Part shown: one piece after another, positions 8,498 through 17,279 of the stretch
Layout of the letters: the number at the start of each line of letters is the position of its first letter
How positions within the stretch are numbered: position 1 is the stretch's first letter
Source of the DNA: Petrotoga olearia DSM 13574
GTDB taxonomy: Bacteria > Thermotogota > Thermotogae > Petrotogales > Petrotogaceae
Direction of reading: 5' to 3'
Assembly: GCF_002895525.1 (NCBI RefSeq)
Contig: NZ_AZRL01000004.1
Coordinates: 1 to 64,000, forward strand
Length of the DNA stretch: 64,000 nucleotides
Made by a program: the position numbers and the translations under genes
Notes under the pieces: generated by a model
The model's database searches: none
What the model was told of the DNA's origin: nothing
Seen by the model: the letters and a program-made list of their open reading frames with translations, nothing else

Positions 8498-9706
8498 ATG
8501 AAAATACTAGTGATCAACTCAGGAAGTTCATCCTTAAAATATCAAATATTAGAAATGGAAAACGAAGAGTGTTTGGTGAAAGGGCTAGTTGAAAGGATAG
8601 GAGAAGAAGAGTCAGATATTGAACAAGAAAGTAAAGAAAAAGAGTACAAAAACATAACCAAGATTAATGACCATGAAGAAGCGTTAAAAAAAGCTATGGA
8701 ATTGATAACTGATCCTGAATACGGGTGTTTAAAAGGATTAGATGAGATAGATGCGGTTGGTCACAGAGTTGTACATGGAGGAGAAAAGTTTTTCTCTTCT
8801 GTACTGATAGATGAAGAAGTTATTAAAGCTATAGAAGAAAACTCTGATCTTGCACCTTTACATAATCCTCCCAATTTGGTGGGCATAAGAGCTGCCAAAA
8901 AATTATTACCCAAAGTACCCCAAGTAGCGGTGTTTGACACATCATTTCACCATTCGATGCCAGAGAAGGCATATATGTATGGCTTACCTTACGAACTCTA
9001 CCAAAAGTACAAGATAAGACGGTATGGATTTCATGGGACCAGTCACAGGTATGTATCTCAAAAAGCTTCTGAGATATTAAGAAAAGATATAAAAGAATTA
9101 AAGATGACAACTGCACATTTGGGTAATGGTGCATCTTTAGCTGCGATTGACAGAGGGAAAGTAGTTGACACATCGATGGGATTCACACCTTTGGAAGGAT
9201 TGATAATGGGCACAAGAAGTGGAGATATAGACCCAAGTATCGTTCTTTTCCTTACAAGAAAAGGTTACAGCGTAGATGAAGTAGACGATTTATTGAACAA
9301 AAGAAGTGGTGTCTATGGTTTAAGTGAAATGAGCAACGACATGAGAGACATCAGAAAAGGAATAGAAAATGGGGATAAAAAGGCAAAGTTGGCATACGAT
9401 GTGTATGTATATCGTTTAGCAAAATACATAGGAAGTTATATAACCATACTAAAAGGATTAGATGCATTGGTATTCACAGCGGGTGTGGGAGAAAATGATG
9501 AACATGTAAGAATGGATGTCTGTGATTATTTAGACTTCTTTGGAGTTAAAATTGATAAAGAAAAAAATACTTTGTTGAATAGAAAAGAAGGGATTATCTC
9601 AACTTCAGACTCTGATGTGGATGTATTGATAGTAAAAACTAACGAAGAATTAATGATAGCTCAGGATACTAAAATAATAGTGGAAGAATTAAGCAGCAAA
9701 CAGTAA
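8498..9706 (+). CDS. ackA: Acetate kinase
   Basis: Makes ATP and acetate from acetyl phosphate and ADP, the main substrate-level ATP step of acetate-forming fermentation. It has 402 residues with all family signatures: NSGSSSLKYQ at residue 7, VGHRVVHGGE near 87, FDTSFHHSMP near 147, YGFHGTSHRYVS near 176, HLGNGASLAAI near 207, GTRSGDIDPSI near 239 and FTAGVGEN near 325. The ATG follows AGGAGG. No phosphotransacetylase gene is adjacent. Its 5' region is made of repeats, and it ends at a terminator shared with the converging gene. Confidence 0.97.
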   Translation: MKILVINSGSSSLKYQILEMENEECLVKGLVERIGEEESDIEQESKEKEYKNITKINDHEEALKKAMELITDPEYGCLKGLDEIDAVGHRVVHGGEKFFSSVLIDEEVIKAIEENSDLAPLHNPPNLVGIRAAKKLLPKVPQVAVFDTSFHHSMPEKAYMYGLPYELYQKYKIRRYGFHGTSHRYVSQKASEILRKDIKELKMTTAHLGNGASLAAIDRGKVVDTSMGFTPLEGLIMGTRSGDIDPSIVLFLTRKGYSVDEVDDLLNKRSGVYGLSEMSNDMRDIRKGIENGDKKAKLAYDVYVYRLAKYIGSYITILKGLDALVFTAGVGENDEHVRMDVCDYLDFFGVKIDKEKNTLLNRKEGIISTSDSDVDVLIVKTNEELMIAQDTKIIVEELSSKQ

Positions 9707-9729
9707 TGCCCTTTAGCTGGGCATTACTG
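9701..9729. terminator. Bidirectional hairpin between ackA and the carbonic anhydrase-like gene
   Basis: A perfect 11 bp stem (9701-9711 with 9719-9729) lies across both stop codons of the convergent genes. The T-run is weak on both sides (CTGTTTGT on the plus strand), so termination efficiency is uncertain. Confidence 0.6.
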
Positions 9730-10233
9730 TTTGTCCCTATAACTCTTTGCCAAATTATAGTATTCTTTAGCATGTTCCCTAATTTGCTCAATCTCTTCTT
9801 CAGTTAGGTTTCTTATGACCTTTCCTGGAACCCCTAAAACTAAACTTTTAGGAGGAATTATTTTGTTTTCAGTTACCAAAGCTCCAGCTCCTATAAGACA
9901 TCCTTCACCTATCTTTGCACCATTTAATATAGTTGCTCCCATCCCTATGAGGCAGTTATTAGAGATTTCACATCCATGTATAATAGCGTTGTGTCCAATG
10001 GTAACGTAACTTCCGATTATAGTTGGGTATTCGGTATCAATATGAACTACTGAGTTATCTTGTACGTTGGTGAATTCCCCAATGGTTATAGAACCAATAT
10101 CCCCTCTCAATGTGACATTGTACCAAATACTAGATCCCTTAGCGATCTTTACACTTCCAATAATTTGACTACCAGGCGCTAGAAAAACATCTTCTTCAAC
10201 AACAGGATATTCCCCTTTATACTCATGAAGCAT
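9724..10233 (-). CDS. Gamma carbonic anhydrase family protein (left-handed beta-helix)
   Basis: A 169-residue hexapeptide-repeat protein of the YrdA/PaaY/gamma carbonic anhydrase family, expected to be a trimer. Repeats run from about residue 15 to 135, with typical turns such as GCLIGMGATIL and GCLIGAGALV. The zinc-site histidines appear present in VVHIDTEYP and TIGHNAIIHG. Many members have weak or untested carbonic anhydrase activity, so the function is left general. The start follows an AGAGGTGG ribosome binding site. A possible attenuated leader lies upstream (10295-10406). Confidence 0.88.
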   Translation of the reverse strand: MLHEYKGEYPVVEEDVFLAPGSQIIGSVKIAKGSSIWYNVTLRGDIGSITIGEFTNVQDNSVVHIDTEYPTIIGSYVTIGHNAIIHGCEISNNCLIGMGATILNGAKIGEGCLIGAGALVTENKIIPPKSLVLGVPGKVIRNLTEEEIEQIREHAKEYYNLAKSYRDKQ

Positions 10234-10294
10234 AATTCCACCTCTTTTATTTAGCTAAAGTTTTTGTGATATAATTATATATCAAAAAAAGAAT

Positions 10295-10371
10295 AAAAAA
10301 ACCGGATCCACAATGGATCCGGCAAGAATGTCTGGGTTTATCTCAGGGGGATAGGGGGATCTTTCTTTTCC
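10295..10371 (-). ncRNA. Candidate C-rich small RNA or attenuated leader
   Basis: On the minus strand a good promoter (10378-10406) is followed about 70 nt later by a strong intrinsic terminator. That terminator is a 9 bp stem (10302-10310 with 10314-10322) followed by seven U (10301-10295). The implied transcript is about 77 nt, contains no open reading frame of note, and carries two C-rich runs (AUCCCCCU twice, 10344-10360). It could be a free small RNA, with C-rich loops able to pair with Shine-Dalgarno sequences, or a terminated leader of the carbonic anhydrase-like gene that starts at 10233. Sequence alone does not decide. Confidence 0.6.
10302..10322 (-). terminator. Intrinsic terminator of the small RNA/leader
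   Basis: CCGGATCCA stem, CAA loop and TGGATCCGG stem, followed on the minus strand by TTTTTTT. The plus-strand side has no T-run, so it works only in the minus direction. Confidence 0.85.
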
Positions 10372-10377
10372 AGTTAG

Positions 10378-10406
10378 ATTATACTATAGAGTTTGTTAAA
10401 CTTCAA
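10378..10406 (-). promoter_or_regulatory. Sigma-A promoter of the small RNA/leader
   Basis: Read on the minus strand: TTGAAG (-35, 10406-10401), a 17-base spacer, then TATAAT (-10, 10383-10378). The start point would be near 10371. Confidence 0.75.
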
Positions 10407-10482
10407 GATGAATGAGTTACTATTAGATTTAAAACAATTAAAGATTTGTATACTATTATTAAGCTAAAAAGGAGGTCTCTTT

Positions 10483-11136
10483 TTGAATAAACTTTATGAT
10501 TTTCACACACACACAATTTTGAGTGACGGAGAATTAATATGTAGCGAACAGATAAGACATGCACAAATCTACGGTTATGCGGCTATTGCAATATCTGATC
10601 ATGTGGATGAATCCAACATCGATTTTGTTTTAAACAGTTTGAACAAATTCGTTGATAATGAAAGTAGTTACTTTGAAGGAATCAAGATTTTAAAAGGAGT
10701 TGAAATCACTCACGTTCCTCCTTTACTGATAGATAATCTTGCAAAATATGCAAAAGAAAATGGAGCAGATATTGTATTGGTTCACGGAGAAACTATAGTC
10801 GAACCGGTATTTAAAAAAACTAATTATTACGCTGTAACGTCAAAGTATGTGGATATCTTAGCTCACCCTGGTTTAATTAGTGAGGAAGAAGTAGCCCTTG
10901 CTGCAAAAAACGGAGTCTTTTTGGAATTAAGTGCCAGAAAAGGCCATAGCTTATCCAATGGGCACGTGAGAAAATTGGCTCAAAAATATGAAGCAAAATT
11001 ACTAGTAAATAGTGACGCTCATGGGCCCGATGATTTCTTGGACTATGATTTTAGTTTAAAAGTTGCTTTATCGGCTGGTTTAAGTATAGAAGAGGCAAAA
11101 AAGATTGTCGAAAAAAATCCCTTGGAATTATTGTAA
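10483..11136 (+). CDS. PHP-domain metal-dependent phosphoesterase
   Basis: A 217-residue single-domain protein of the PHP superfamily. Metal-ligand motifs are FHTHTILSDG (HxH) at the N-terminus, ISDHVDE near residue 38, LVHGETIVEP near 105, DILAHPG near 127 and NSDAHGPDD near 176. Members include histidinol phosphatases and other phosphoesterases; the substrate is unknown here. The TTG start follows AAAAAGGAGGTC. It sits alone upstream of the sigma factor gene. Confidence 0.85.
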   Translation: MNKLYDFHTHTILSDGELICSEQIRHAQIYGYAAIAISDHVDESNIDFVLNSLNKFVDNESSYFEGIKILKGVEITHVPPLLIDNLAKYAKENGADIVLVHGETIVEPVFKKTNYYAVTSKYVDILAHPGLISEEEVALAAKNGVFLELSARKGHSLSNGHVRKLAQKYEAKLLVNSDAHGPDDFLDYDFSLKVALSAGLSIEEAKKIVEKNPLELL

Positions 11137-11286
11137 ATTATATTTTTAATGTAAGATTTACCAAAACTTTTTATTTATATGTGTATTTTTAGAACCAAAT
11201 CATATTATTGGTGTCTAAACAAATAGTTTCATTGGAAAACTTTACAACTTGAGGGGTATCGTTTCTTTATGAAAGGAGGGAATTAT

Positions 11287-12540
11287 GTGAATAACAAAAG
11301 AATAAGCGAGAAAGAAGAGAAAAAAATTATGAGAAGAATAGAAAATATCTATTTTGAAGACATTGAAAAAGACGGAGATACAGTCAAAGTAAAAGTGAAA
11401 AAACCCAAGGAAAAAGTAAGTTCCGTGGATACTTTTATTTCATTATTAATAAGTAAAGCAAAAAAGAAAGGAAATAAGTTATCTTATTCCGATATCGATA
11501 ATGCTATTCCTGCAAATATAGCGGATGAAATTGATAGTGATTATATAGAGAAGATATACGAGGCTTTGGAATCCGAAGGAATAGAAATTATAGAAGGAGA
11601 TGTTGAAGAGGAGAAAGATGCCTTAAATGAAGCGGAATATGAAAATGAAGAGATTGGAGAGTTATTTTCAGATACAGAGCTTAAAATGTATGACAATATC
11701 TCCTTAGGTGATCCTATAAAAATATATCTCAAAGAAATCAGCAAAGTTGAACTTTTAAGCCCTTCCAGAGAAAGGCAATTAGCTAGAAGAGCTCAAAAAG
11801 GCGATCAAAAAGCAAGAGACGAATTGATAAAAGCAAATTTAAGGTTAGTTATAAGTATTGCTAAAAGATACACAGGTAGAGGTTTGACTTTTTTGGATTT
11901 GATCCAAGAAGGAAACATAGGATTGATAAAGGCTGTGGACAAATTTGACTGGAGAAAAGGTTTTAAGTTCTCTACATATGCAACATGGTGGATTAGACAG
12001 GCAATAACCAGATCCATAGCTGATCAAGCAAGAACGATTAGAATTCCAGTTCATTTAGTAGAAACTATAAATAGAATGAACAAAGTCATCAGAGAGTATT
12101 TGCAAGAAAACGGAGATTATCCTTCAGCGAAAGAACTTGCAGAAATTTTAGATAAGCCAGAAGATAAGATTAATGAAATCCTAATAAGTGCAAAAGATGT
12201 ACTTTCTTTAAATTCACCTATATCTAGTGGTAATGGTGACGATGAAGAATCTGAAACAGGAGATTTCATCAGTACAGATGAAACAACTCCCGAAGAAGAA
12301 GCTCAAAAAATGATTATGAAAGAAAGGTTAGAGGAAGTACTTGACACTTTAAACTCTAAAGAAGCTTTGGTTTTGAAAATGAGGTATGGATTCTTAGATG
12401 GTAAACAAAAGACATTAGAAGAAGTTGGACAATTCTTCAACGTTACAAGAGAAAGAATAAGGCAGATAGAAACTAAGGCGTTGAGAAAATTGAGACATCC
12501 TAACAGAGTAGCACAACTAAAAGATATTGTAGAAAGTTAA
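11287..12540 (+). CDS. rpoD: Primary RNA polymerase sigma factor (SigA/RpoD)
   Basis: Housekeeping sigma-70 of about 417 residues. An acidic, lysine-rich N-terminal region (about residues 1-130) is followed by region 1.2, and by region 2 with [17 protein letters not shown] and [12 protein letters not shown] near residues 190-245. Region 3 comes next, and region 4 carries the helix-turn-helix [20 protein letters not shown] near residue 378. An ATG at 11269 is in frame, but the AAAGGAGGG ribosome binding site lies inside that extension. The GTG at 11287, six bases after it, is the better start. It fits the TTGACA/TATAAT promoters seen elsewhere in the window. Confidence 0.96.
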   Translation: MNNKRISEKEEKKIMRRIENIYFEDIEKDGDTVKVKVKKPKEKVSSVDTFISLLISKAKKKGNKLSYSDIDNAIPANIADEIDSDYIEKIYEALESEGIEIIEGDVEEEKDALNEAEYENEEIGELFSDTELKMYDNISLGDPIKIYLKEISKVELLSPSRERQLARRAQKGDQKARDELIKANLRLVISIAKRYTGRGLTFLDLIQEGNIGLIKAVDKFDWRKGFKFSTYATWWIRQAITRSIADQARTIRIPVHLVETINRMNKVIREYLQENGDYPSAKELAEILDKPEDKINEILISAKDVLSLNSPISSGNGDDEESETGDFISTDETTPEEEAQKMIMKERLEEVLDTLNSKEALVLKMRYGFLDGKQKTLEEVGQFFNVTRERIRQIETKALRKLRHPNRVAQLKDIVES

Positions 12541-12542
12541 TA

Positions 12543-12573
12543 AAAAAGCCGCCTCGTTGAGGCGGCTTTTTTA
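12543..12573. terminator. Bidirectional terminator between rpoD and the suf operon
   Basis: An 8 bp GC-rich stem (GCCGCCTC, 12548-12555, with 12559-12566) has A-run on the left and T-run on the right, so it can end transcripts from both the sigma factor gene and the converging suf operon. Confidence 0.92.
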
Positions 12574-12576
12574 AAT

Positions 12577-12954
12577 TTAATTCGTTTCTACCATTATACA
12601 TTTGATGAAAGAAAACTCCACATTAGGTAATTCTTCTAAATATTCTTCGATTTCGTCTGATTCTGCACCAGGTTGGAACCAAAATTTTCTGAATCCTTCT
12701 TCATATGCCTCTTTAACAGCTGTTATTCCAATTTGTGGGGGAACGACAAAAACAATCAAATCTATTTCATCTTTAGGTAGATCTTTTACAGAAGGATATG
12801 TTTTTATTCCTTCTATTTCGTCATACTTAGGGTTAATAGGATAAATTGTATAACCTTTATCTTTTAAATTTTTCAACACTTTATATCCATATTTTTCTTT
12901 ATTACGGGTTGCTCCAATTATAGCAACATTTTTAAGATTTTTTAGATCTATCAA
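12577..12954 (-). CDS. CoA-binding domain protein (YccU-like)
   Basis: About 125 residues forming a single Rossmann-like CoA_binding domain. It has NVAIIGATRNKEKYGYKV at the N-terminus, a central IDLIVFVVPP strand and WFQPGAESDEI near residue 90. Proteins of this group bind CoA or nucleotides but have no firm function. A longer frame reaches 13026 but overlaps sufU. The TTG at 12954 preceded by AAGGAGGC fits better. It is the last gene of the suf operon, 25 bases after sufU, which may hint at a link to cysteine or CoA metabolism; that is inference. Confidence 0.8.
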   Translation of the reverse strand: MIDLKNLKNVAIIGATRNKEKYGYKVLKNLKDKGYTIYPINPKYDEIEGIKTYPSVKDLPKDEIDLIVFVVPPQIGITAVKEAYEEGFRKFWFQPGAESDEIEEYLEELPNVEFSFIKCIMVETN

Positions 12955-12979
12955 AACAACGCCTCCTTGTTGTTTAAGT

Positions 12980-13417
12980 TCACATATTTTTTCCATTAAG
13001 TGCGTCATCCAACGTATGCCAAGCAAGGGTGAAACATTTAGTTCTCATTGGGAATTTGGAGATATCAGAAAAAATTTCTATCCCATCTACTAATTCTTTA
13101 TCGAATTCTTTGCCTTGTGACATATTTATAATTTCTTGTAATATTTTATTCGCCTCGTCTACGGTTTTTCCTTCAAGGTATTCACACATCATTGAAGCAC
13201 TTGCCTGACTTATAATACAGCCATGTCCTGTGAAAGTTATTTCTTTGACAATGTTATCTTTTACTTTTAAATAAAGGGTAATCTCATCTCCACAAGACAA
13301 ATTTTTTCCTTCAGCTTTTTTAGCGTCTTGTATCTCTTTTTTGTATCTCTCATTTTTGGCATAATCTAAAATTATATCAGAGTAAAGTTCTTCTAGTCCT
13401 ATTTCAACCACTCCCAA
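12980..13417 (-). CDS. sufU: Iron-sulfur cluster assembly scaffold SufU
   Basis: About 145 residues of the NifU/IscU-like scaffold family, SufU type. It has the three expected cysteines: LSCGDEI near residue 42, GHGCIIS near 66 and RTKCFTLAW near 128. SufU receives sulfur from SufS through a zinc-bound site in Gram-positive-type Suf systems. Its start overlaps the sufS end by up to 19 bases. The TTG at 13417 and the GTG at 13411 are both possible and no good ribosome binding site decides between them. Confidence 0.93.
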   Translation of the reverse strand: MGVVEIGLEELYSDIILDYAKNERYKKEIQDAKKAEGKNLSCGDEITLYLKVKDNIVKEITFTGHGCIISQASASMMCEYLEGKTVDEANKILQEIINMSQGKEFDKELVDGIEIFSDISKFPMRTKCFTLAWHTLDDALNGKNM

Positions 13418-14625
13418 ACTTTATTTAATCCTTCGCATAATTTATCAACATCTTCTTCTTCATTATACACATAAAAGCTTATCCTACACGTGGCGGATGT
13501 GCCAAACTCTTTCATCAATGGCTGAGCACAATGATGACCACTTCTAATAGCTATTCCCGTTAAATCGTTCAACAAATGAGCTACATCGTGTGGGTGTACA
13601 CCTTTCATATTAAATGATATTATTGACTGTTGCGTTTCGTCTTGAGGACCGAATATTTCTAAAAAATCCAACTCTTTTAATTTTTTCAAGGCATATGAAG
13701 TAAGCTGTTTTTCATGTTCTTGAATATTATCCATGCCGATCCTCTCAAGTATTTCTATGGCTTTAGCTAATCCTACCGCGCCGTCAACGTTTGGAGTTCC
13801 CGCCTCAAATTTGTAAGGTAAAACGTTGAAAGTAGTCCCATCGGTAGATACTTTATCGATCATTTCACCCCCAAACAAAAAAGGGGTCATCTCGTTTAAA
13901 TACCTTTTTTTACCATACAATACACCTATTCCCGTTGGTCCGAGCATTTTATGACCGGAAAAGGCTATAAAATCACAATCCATTTTTTTTACATCGATAG
14001 GAAGGTGAGGTACAGCTTGAGCCCCATCCACAACAAGAATTACATCTTGTCTGATATTTCTAATTTGTTTTATTAAAGTATTAACTGGGATAAGTTGACC
14101 GGTAACGTTTGACAAAGCGGTAATACTTACTAACCTCGTTTTATTTGTAATATGCTTGAGAAAATCAGATAAATCAAAAATCCCACTTTTAGCGGGGTAG
14201 TATTTTATCTTTAAATTAAAAATTTTGGCTATTTGCTGCCAGGGAACAAAATTTGCATGATGTTCTATTGTAGATATTAGAATTTCATCATCAGATCGTA
14301 ATATATTTGAATTTGCAATGGAATATGCTACAAGATTGAGAGATTCAGTTGCACCTTTTGTAAAAATAACTTCCTCAGTTTCTGAGTTTATGAAATTTGC
14401 AACTTTACTCCTTGCATCTTCATAATACTTAGTAGCTTCAGCTGCTAAAGTGTGTGTTGATCTGTGGACGTTGGCATGATGGTTCAGACTGTATTCATTT
14501 ACAGCATCCATAACTTCCTTGGGCCTTAACGTGGTGGCAGCATTGTCAAGATAGATCAATTTATGCCCATTTATTTTTCTTTTTAAAGCTGGAAATATCT
14601 CCTCATATTCTTTGGAAGATAACAT
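13399..14625 (-). CDS. sufS: Cysteine desulfurase SufS
   Basis: PLP enzyme of 408 residues that removes sulfur from cysteine and passes it to SufU/SufBCD. Motifs: YLDNAATTLRP near residue 26, ATESLNLVAYS near 92, the PLP lysine in FSGHKMLGPTGIG near 224, and the active-site cysteine in RSGHHCAQP near 363, the SufS-type RxGxHC context. The gene starts inside the end of sufD, overlapping by 23 bases, so translation is probably coupled. Confidence 0.96.
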   Translation of the reverse strand: MLSSKEYEEIFPALKRKINGHKLIYLDNAATTLRPKEVMDAVNEYSLNHHANVHRSTHTLAAEATKYYEDARSKVANFINSETEEVIFTKGATESLNLVAYSIANSNILRSDDEILISTIEHHANFVPWQQIAKIFNLKIKYYPAKSGIFDLSDFLKHITNKTRLVSITALSNVTGQLIPVNTLIKQIRNIRQDVILVVDGAQAVPHLPIDVKKMDCDFIAFSGHKMLGPTGIGVLYGKKRYLNEMTPFLFGGEMIDKVSTDGTTFNVLPYKFEAGTPNVDGAVGLAKAIEILERIGMDNIQEHEKQLTSYALKKLKELDFLEIFGPQDETQQSIISFNMKGVHPHDVAHLLNDLTGIAIRSGHHCAQPLMKEFGTSATCRISFYVYNEEEDVDKLCEGLNKVWEWLK

Positions 14626-15820
14626 CTTTTACCTCCCGGCTCATCCCTTCATCAAAAACTTTAATTCTATCTATTGCAGATTCAAACAAACCTGAAGAAA
14701 TCAATTTTTTTGCTTCTTCCAAAGAGAATCCACGAGTCATTAGATAATATAATTTTTCCTTTTCAATAGTACCCACCGTAGCAGCGTGTGAGGCATTTAC
14801 CTCATTTTCATCCACCAACAAACTAGGTAACGCTTCTGCTTTGGCTTTTTCAGAGAGAGTTAAAGTATACTCTGATTCGGAGGCATTAGCTTCTTTTGCT
14901 CCTTTTTTCAAATCAAGAAAACCCCTGAATACAGCCTTTGATTCGTCTTTAATAACACCTTTGGCATCGATCGCCCCGGTTGTTTCAGGTGAATAGAACC
15001 TCATTAAATAAAGCATATCAATAACGTTATCTTTATTTCCCAAAAAATAAGGAAATAACTGAGCTTGCGCACCTTCGCCAGCAAGTCTGAACACAATATG
15101 TGGCGAGGTAATTCTCCCTCCTATATTTATATCTGTGACTTGAACCTTCCCGTTTTTTTGTACTTCAACAAAAGTGTTATCAATGTTTAAACTGTCGTCG
15201 TTACATAAATTTATATTTATCAGTTCTAAAGAAGCATTTTCTCTTACTATTATTCTATTTGATGTCGTTCTAAATAAATTTTCATTTTTGTTAGACTTTA
15301 TATATCTAATTACAGTGGCTTTAGAGAATGGACTTATGTTGTAAACAGAGGTTTCATATATAGGGGACTTCCAATCATACGTTAAAATAATCGGTTCTCT
15401 TTCTTCTCCTTCGTTGGTTTTTAGATAAAAACCCGTATTAGAGAATGCTTCAGCCATCAATAAAAATTTCCTATGAGCACCTTCAAAATCGTATTTTGCC
15501 AAGATTTCTATCCCTTCTAGGTCGATTCCATTCAAAGCTAGTATCTTTCCACTTGTACTAACAGGGACAAAGGAAACATATTTATCTGGCTCATAACCAT
15601 TTAATTTTGCCCTTTTCCATTTAGGGAAGCCCCAATTTTTATAAGCTTCGTATCTATAACTTTTGAATGTTTTTAACATTTCATTAGAGATGTGTTCCAA
15701 AGATGCTTGAAATTCATAATCTCCGTAATCTCTTTTTGGTGTAATTTGGGGAATTTGCCACTCAACCGCTTTTAGATCTTTATGCCTCATATCTATAGGT
15801 TTCTCAAAAATTGTCTCCAT
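14603..15820 (-). CDS. sufD: Fe-S assembly protein SufD
   Basis: Partner of SufB in the SufBC2D scaffold complex. The 405-residue protein has a diverged N-terminal half and the conserved SufBD beta-helix core in the C-terminal half (about 170-380). The core includes FRGFLDLKKGAKEANASESE and the conserved histidine of VNASHAATVGTIEKEKLYYL near residue 340. The ATG follows AAGGAGTG. Confidence 0.93.
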   Translation of the reverse strand: METIFEKPIDMRHKDLKAVEWQIPQITPKRDYGDYEFQASLEHISNEMLKTFKSYRYEAYKNWGFPKWKRAKLNGYEPDKYVSFVPVSTSGKILALNGIDLEGIEILAKYDFEGAHRKFLLMAEAFSNTGFYLKTNEGEEREPIILTYDWKSPIYETSVYNISPFSKATVIRYIKSNKNENLFRTTSNRIIVRENASLELININLCNDDSLNIDNTFVEVQKNGKVQVTDINIGGRITSPHIVFRLAGEGAQAQLFPYFLGNKDNVIDMLYLMRFYSPETTGAIDAKGVIKDESKAVFRGFLDLKKGAKEANASESEYTLTLSEKAKAEALPSLLVDENEVNASHAATVGTIEKEKLYYLMTRGFSLEEAKKLISSGLFESAIDRIKVFDEGMSREVKDVIFQRI

Positions 15821-15859
15821 TGTTGTTCACTCCTTGTTATAACTATTTCAAATAAAAGG

Positions 15860-17275
15860 TTATCCTATGCTTGATTCTACTTCTAAATTAATTAATCTGT
15901 TCAATTCAATGGCGTACTCTAATGGAAGCTCTTTGGCAAAAGGTTCTACAAATCCTCTAACTACCATGGCTTTAGCCTCAGCTTCACTTAACCCTCTACT
16001 CATCAAATAGTAAATCTGCTCTTCTTTGATTCTACCTATACGTGCTTCATGCCCAACATCTGCTTCATCAGTGTAAACCTCGATAAGAGGCACCGTATCG
16101 CTTTTAGATTCGTTATCAAGCATCAAGGCTTGACAAGATACGGAAGCTTTCGCCCCTTTGGCGTTTTCCCCTACCTTCAACCATCCTCTGTAAAAGGCCC
16201 AACCACCACCGATGCTTATACTTCGTGCATCAACATTTGCGCTGGTATATGGTGCAAACATGAAAACTTTGGATCCTGAATCCATATGTTGATTTGGCCC
16301 AGCATAAGTAATCGCCTTAGTTTCGGTTTTCGCTCCTTTGCCTCTTAGAATTGAAGATGGATATATCATCGTTTTATGGCTTCCCAAAGAACCTGATACC
16401 CATTCCATTATACCGTCTTCATCAACTACTGCCCTTTTTGTATTCAAATTGTATGTGTTTTTACTCCAATTCTGAATCGTTGCATATTTTACCCTTGCAC
16501 CTTTCTTTACGTATATTTCTACCATCCCAGCATGGAGGTTTGTTACTTCATAATAAGGAGCAGAACACCCTTCTATGAAAGCCAGTTCACTTCCTTCATC
16601 AGCAACTATTATGGTATGCTCCATCTGCCCCATTCCAGGATTATTCATTCTAAAATAAGCTTGAAGCGGCAATGGAACCTTTACACCTTTTGGGACGTAT
16701 AAAAATGTACCTCCGCTCCACACAGCACCATGTAAAGCAGCATACTTATGGTTTGTAGGAGCTACTGCTTTCATGAAATATTCTTTAATTAAATCAGGAT
16801 ATTCTTTAACCGCACTTTCCATATTTAAAAATATAATTCCCAAATTTTCAAGCTCTTTTTTTATATTTTGATAAACAATTTCCGAATCGTATTGTGCACC
16901 AACACCAGCCAATGCCTTTTTCTCTGCCTCTGGTATTCCTAGTTTATCAAAAGTATCTTTTATTTCCTCAGGGACATCATCCCACGATGCGGATGTTTTT
17001 CCCCTTGGTCTAATGTATGCAACAATTTTACTTACGTCTAAGTCAGAAACATCGACACCGAATCGGGGATCTCTCCATGTGTCAAATATATGTAAAGATT
17101 TTAAACGTAAATCTCTCATCCAGGTAGGTTCTTCTTTTTGTTCAGATATTTCCCGAACTACCTTCTCGTTTAAACCTGGAATGGTTTTGTAAACATACGT
17201 CTCGGGATTTTTAAAATCGAATTTGCTCTGATCCACCAACAAATCTTCTATGTTAACATTTTCATTTTTAGCCAT
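15860..17275 (-). CDS. sufB: Fe-S assembly protein SufB
   Basis: Core scaffold of the SufBCD complex, where the nascent cluster is thought to form. The 471-residue length is typical. Typical segments are LHGAVWSGGTFLYVPKGVKV near residue 180, EGCSAPYY near 238, ITYAGPNQHMDSGSKVF near 322, the cysteine in KASVSCQALMLDN near 382 and VGHEARIGRIKEEQIYYLMS near 408. It lies between sufC and sufD in the usual order. Confidence 0.96.
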   Translation of the reverse strand: MAKNENVNIEDLLVDQSKFDFKNPETYVYKTIPGLNEKVVREISEQKEEPTWMRDLRLKSLHIFDTWRDPRFGVDVSDLDVSKIVAYIRPRGKTSASWDDVPEEIKDTFDKLGIPEAEKKALAGVGAQYDSEIVYQNIKKELENLGIIFLNMESAVKEYPDLIKEYFMKAVAPTNHKYAALHGAVWSGGTFLYVPKGVKVPLPLQAYFRMNNPGMGQMEHTIIVADEGSELAFIEGCSAPYYEVTNLHAGMVEIYVKKGARVKYATIQNWSKNTYNLNTKRAVVDEDGIMEWVSGSLGSHKTMIYPSSILRGKGAKTETKAITYAGPNQHMDSGSKVFMFAPYTSANVDARSISIGGGWAFYRGWLKVGENAKGAKASVSCQALMLDNESKSDTVPLIEVYTDEADVGHEARIGRIKEEQIYYLMSRGLSEAEAKAMVVRGFVEPFAKELPLEYAIELNRLINLEVESSIG

Positions 17276-17279
17276 AATT

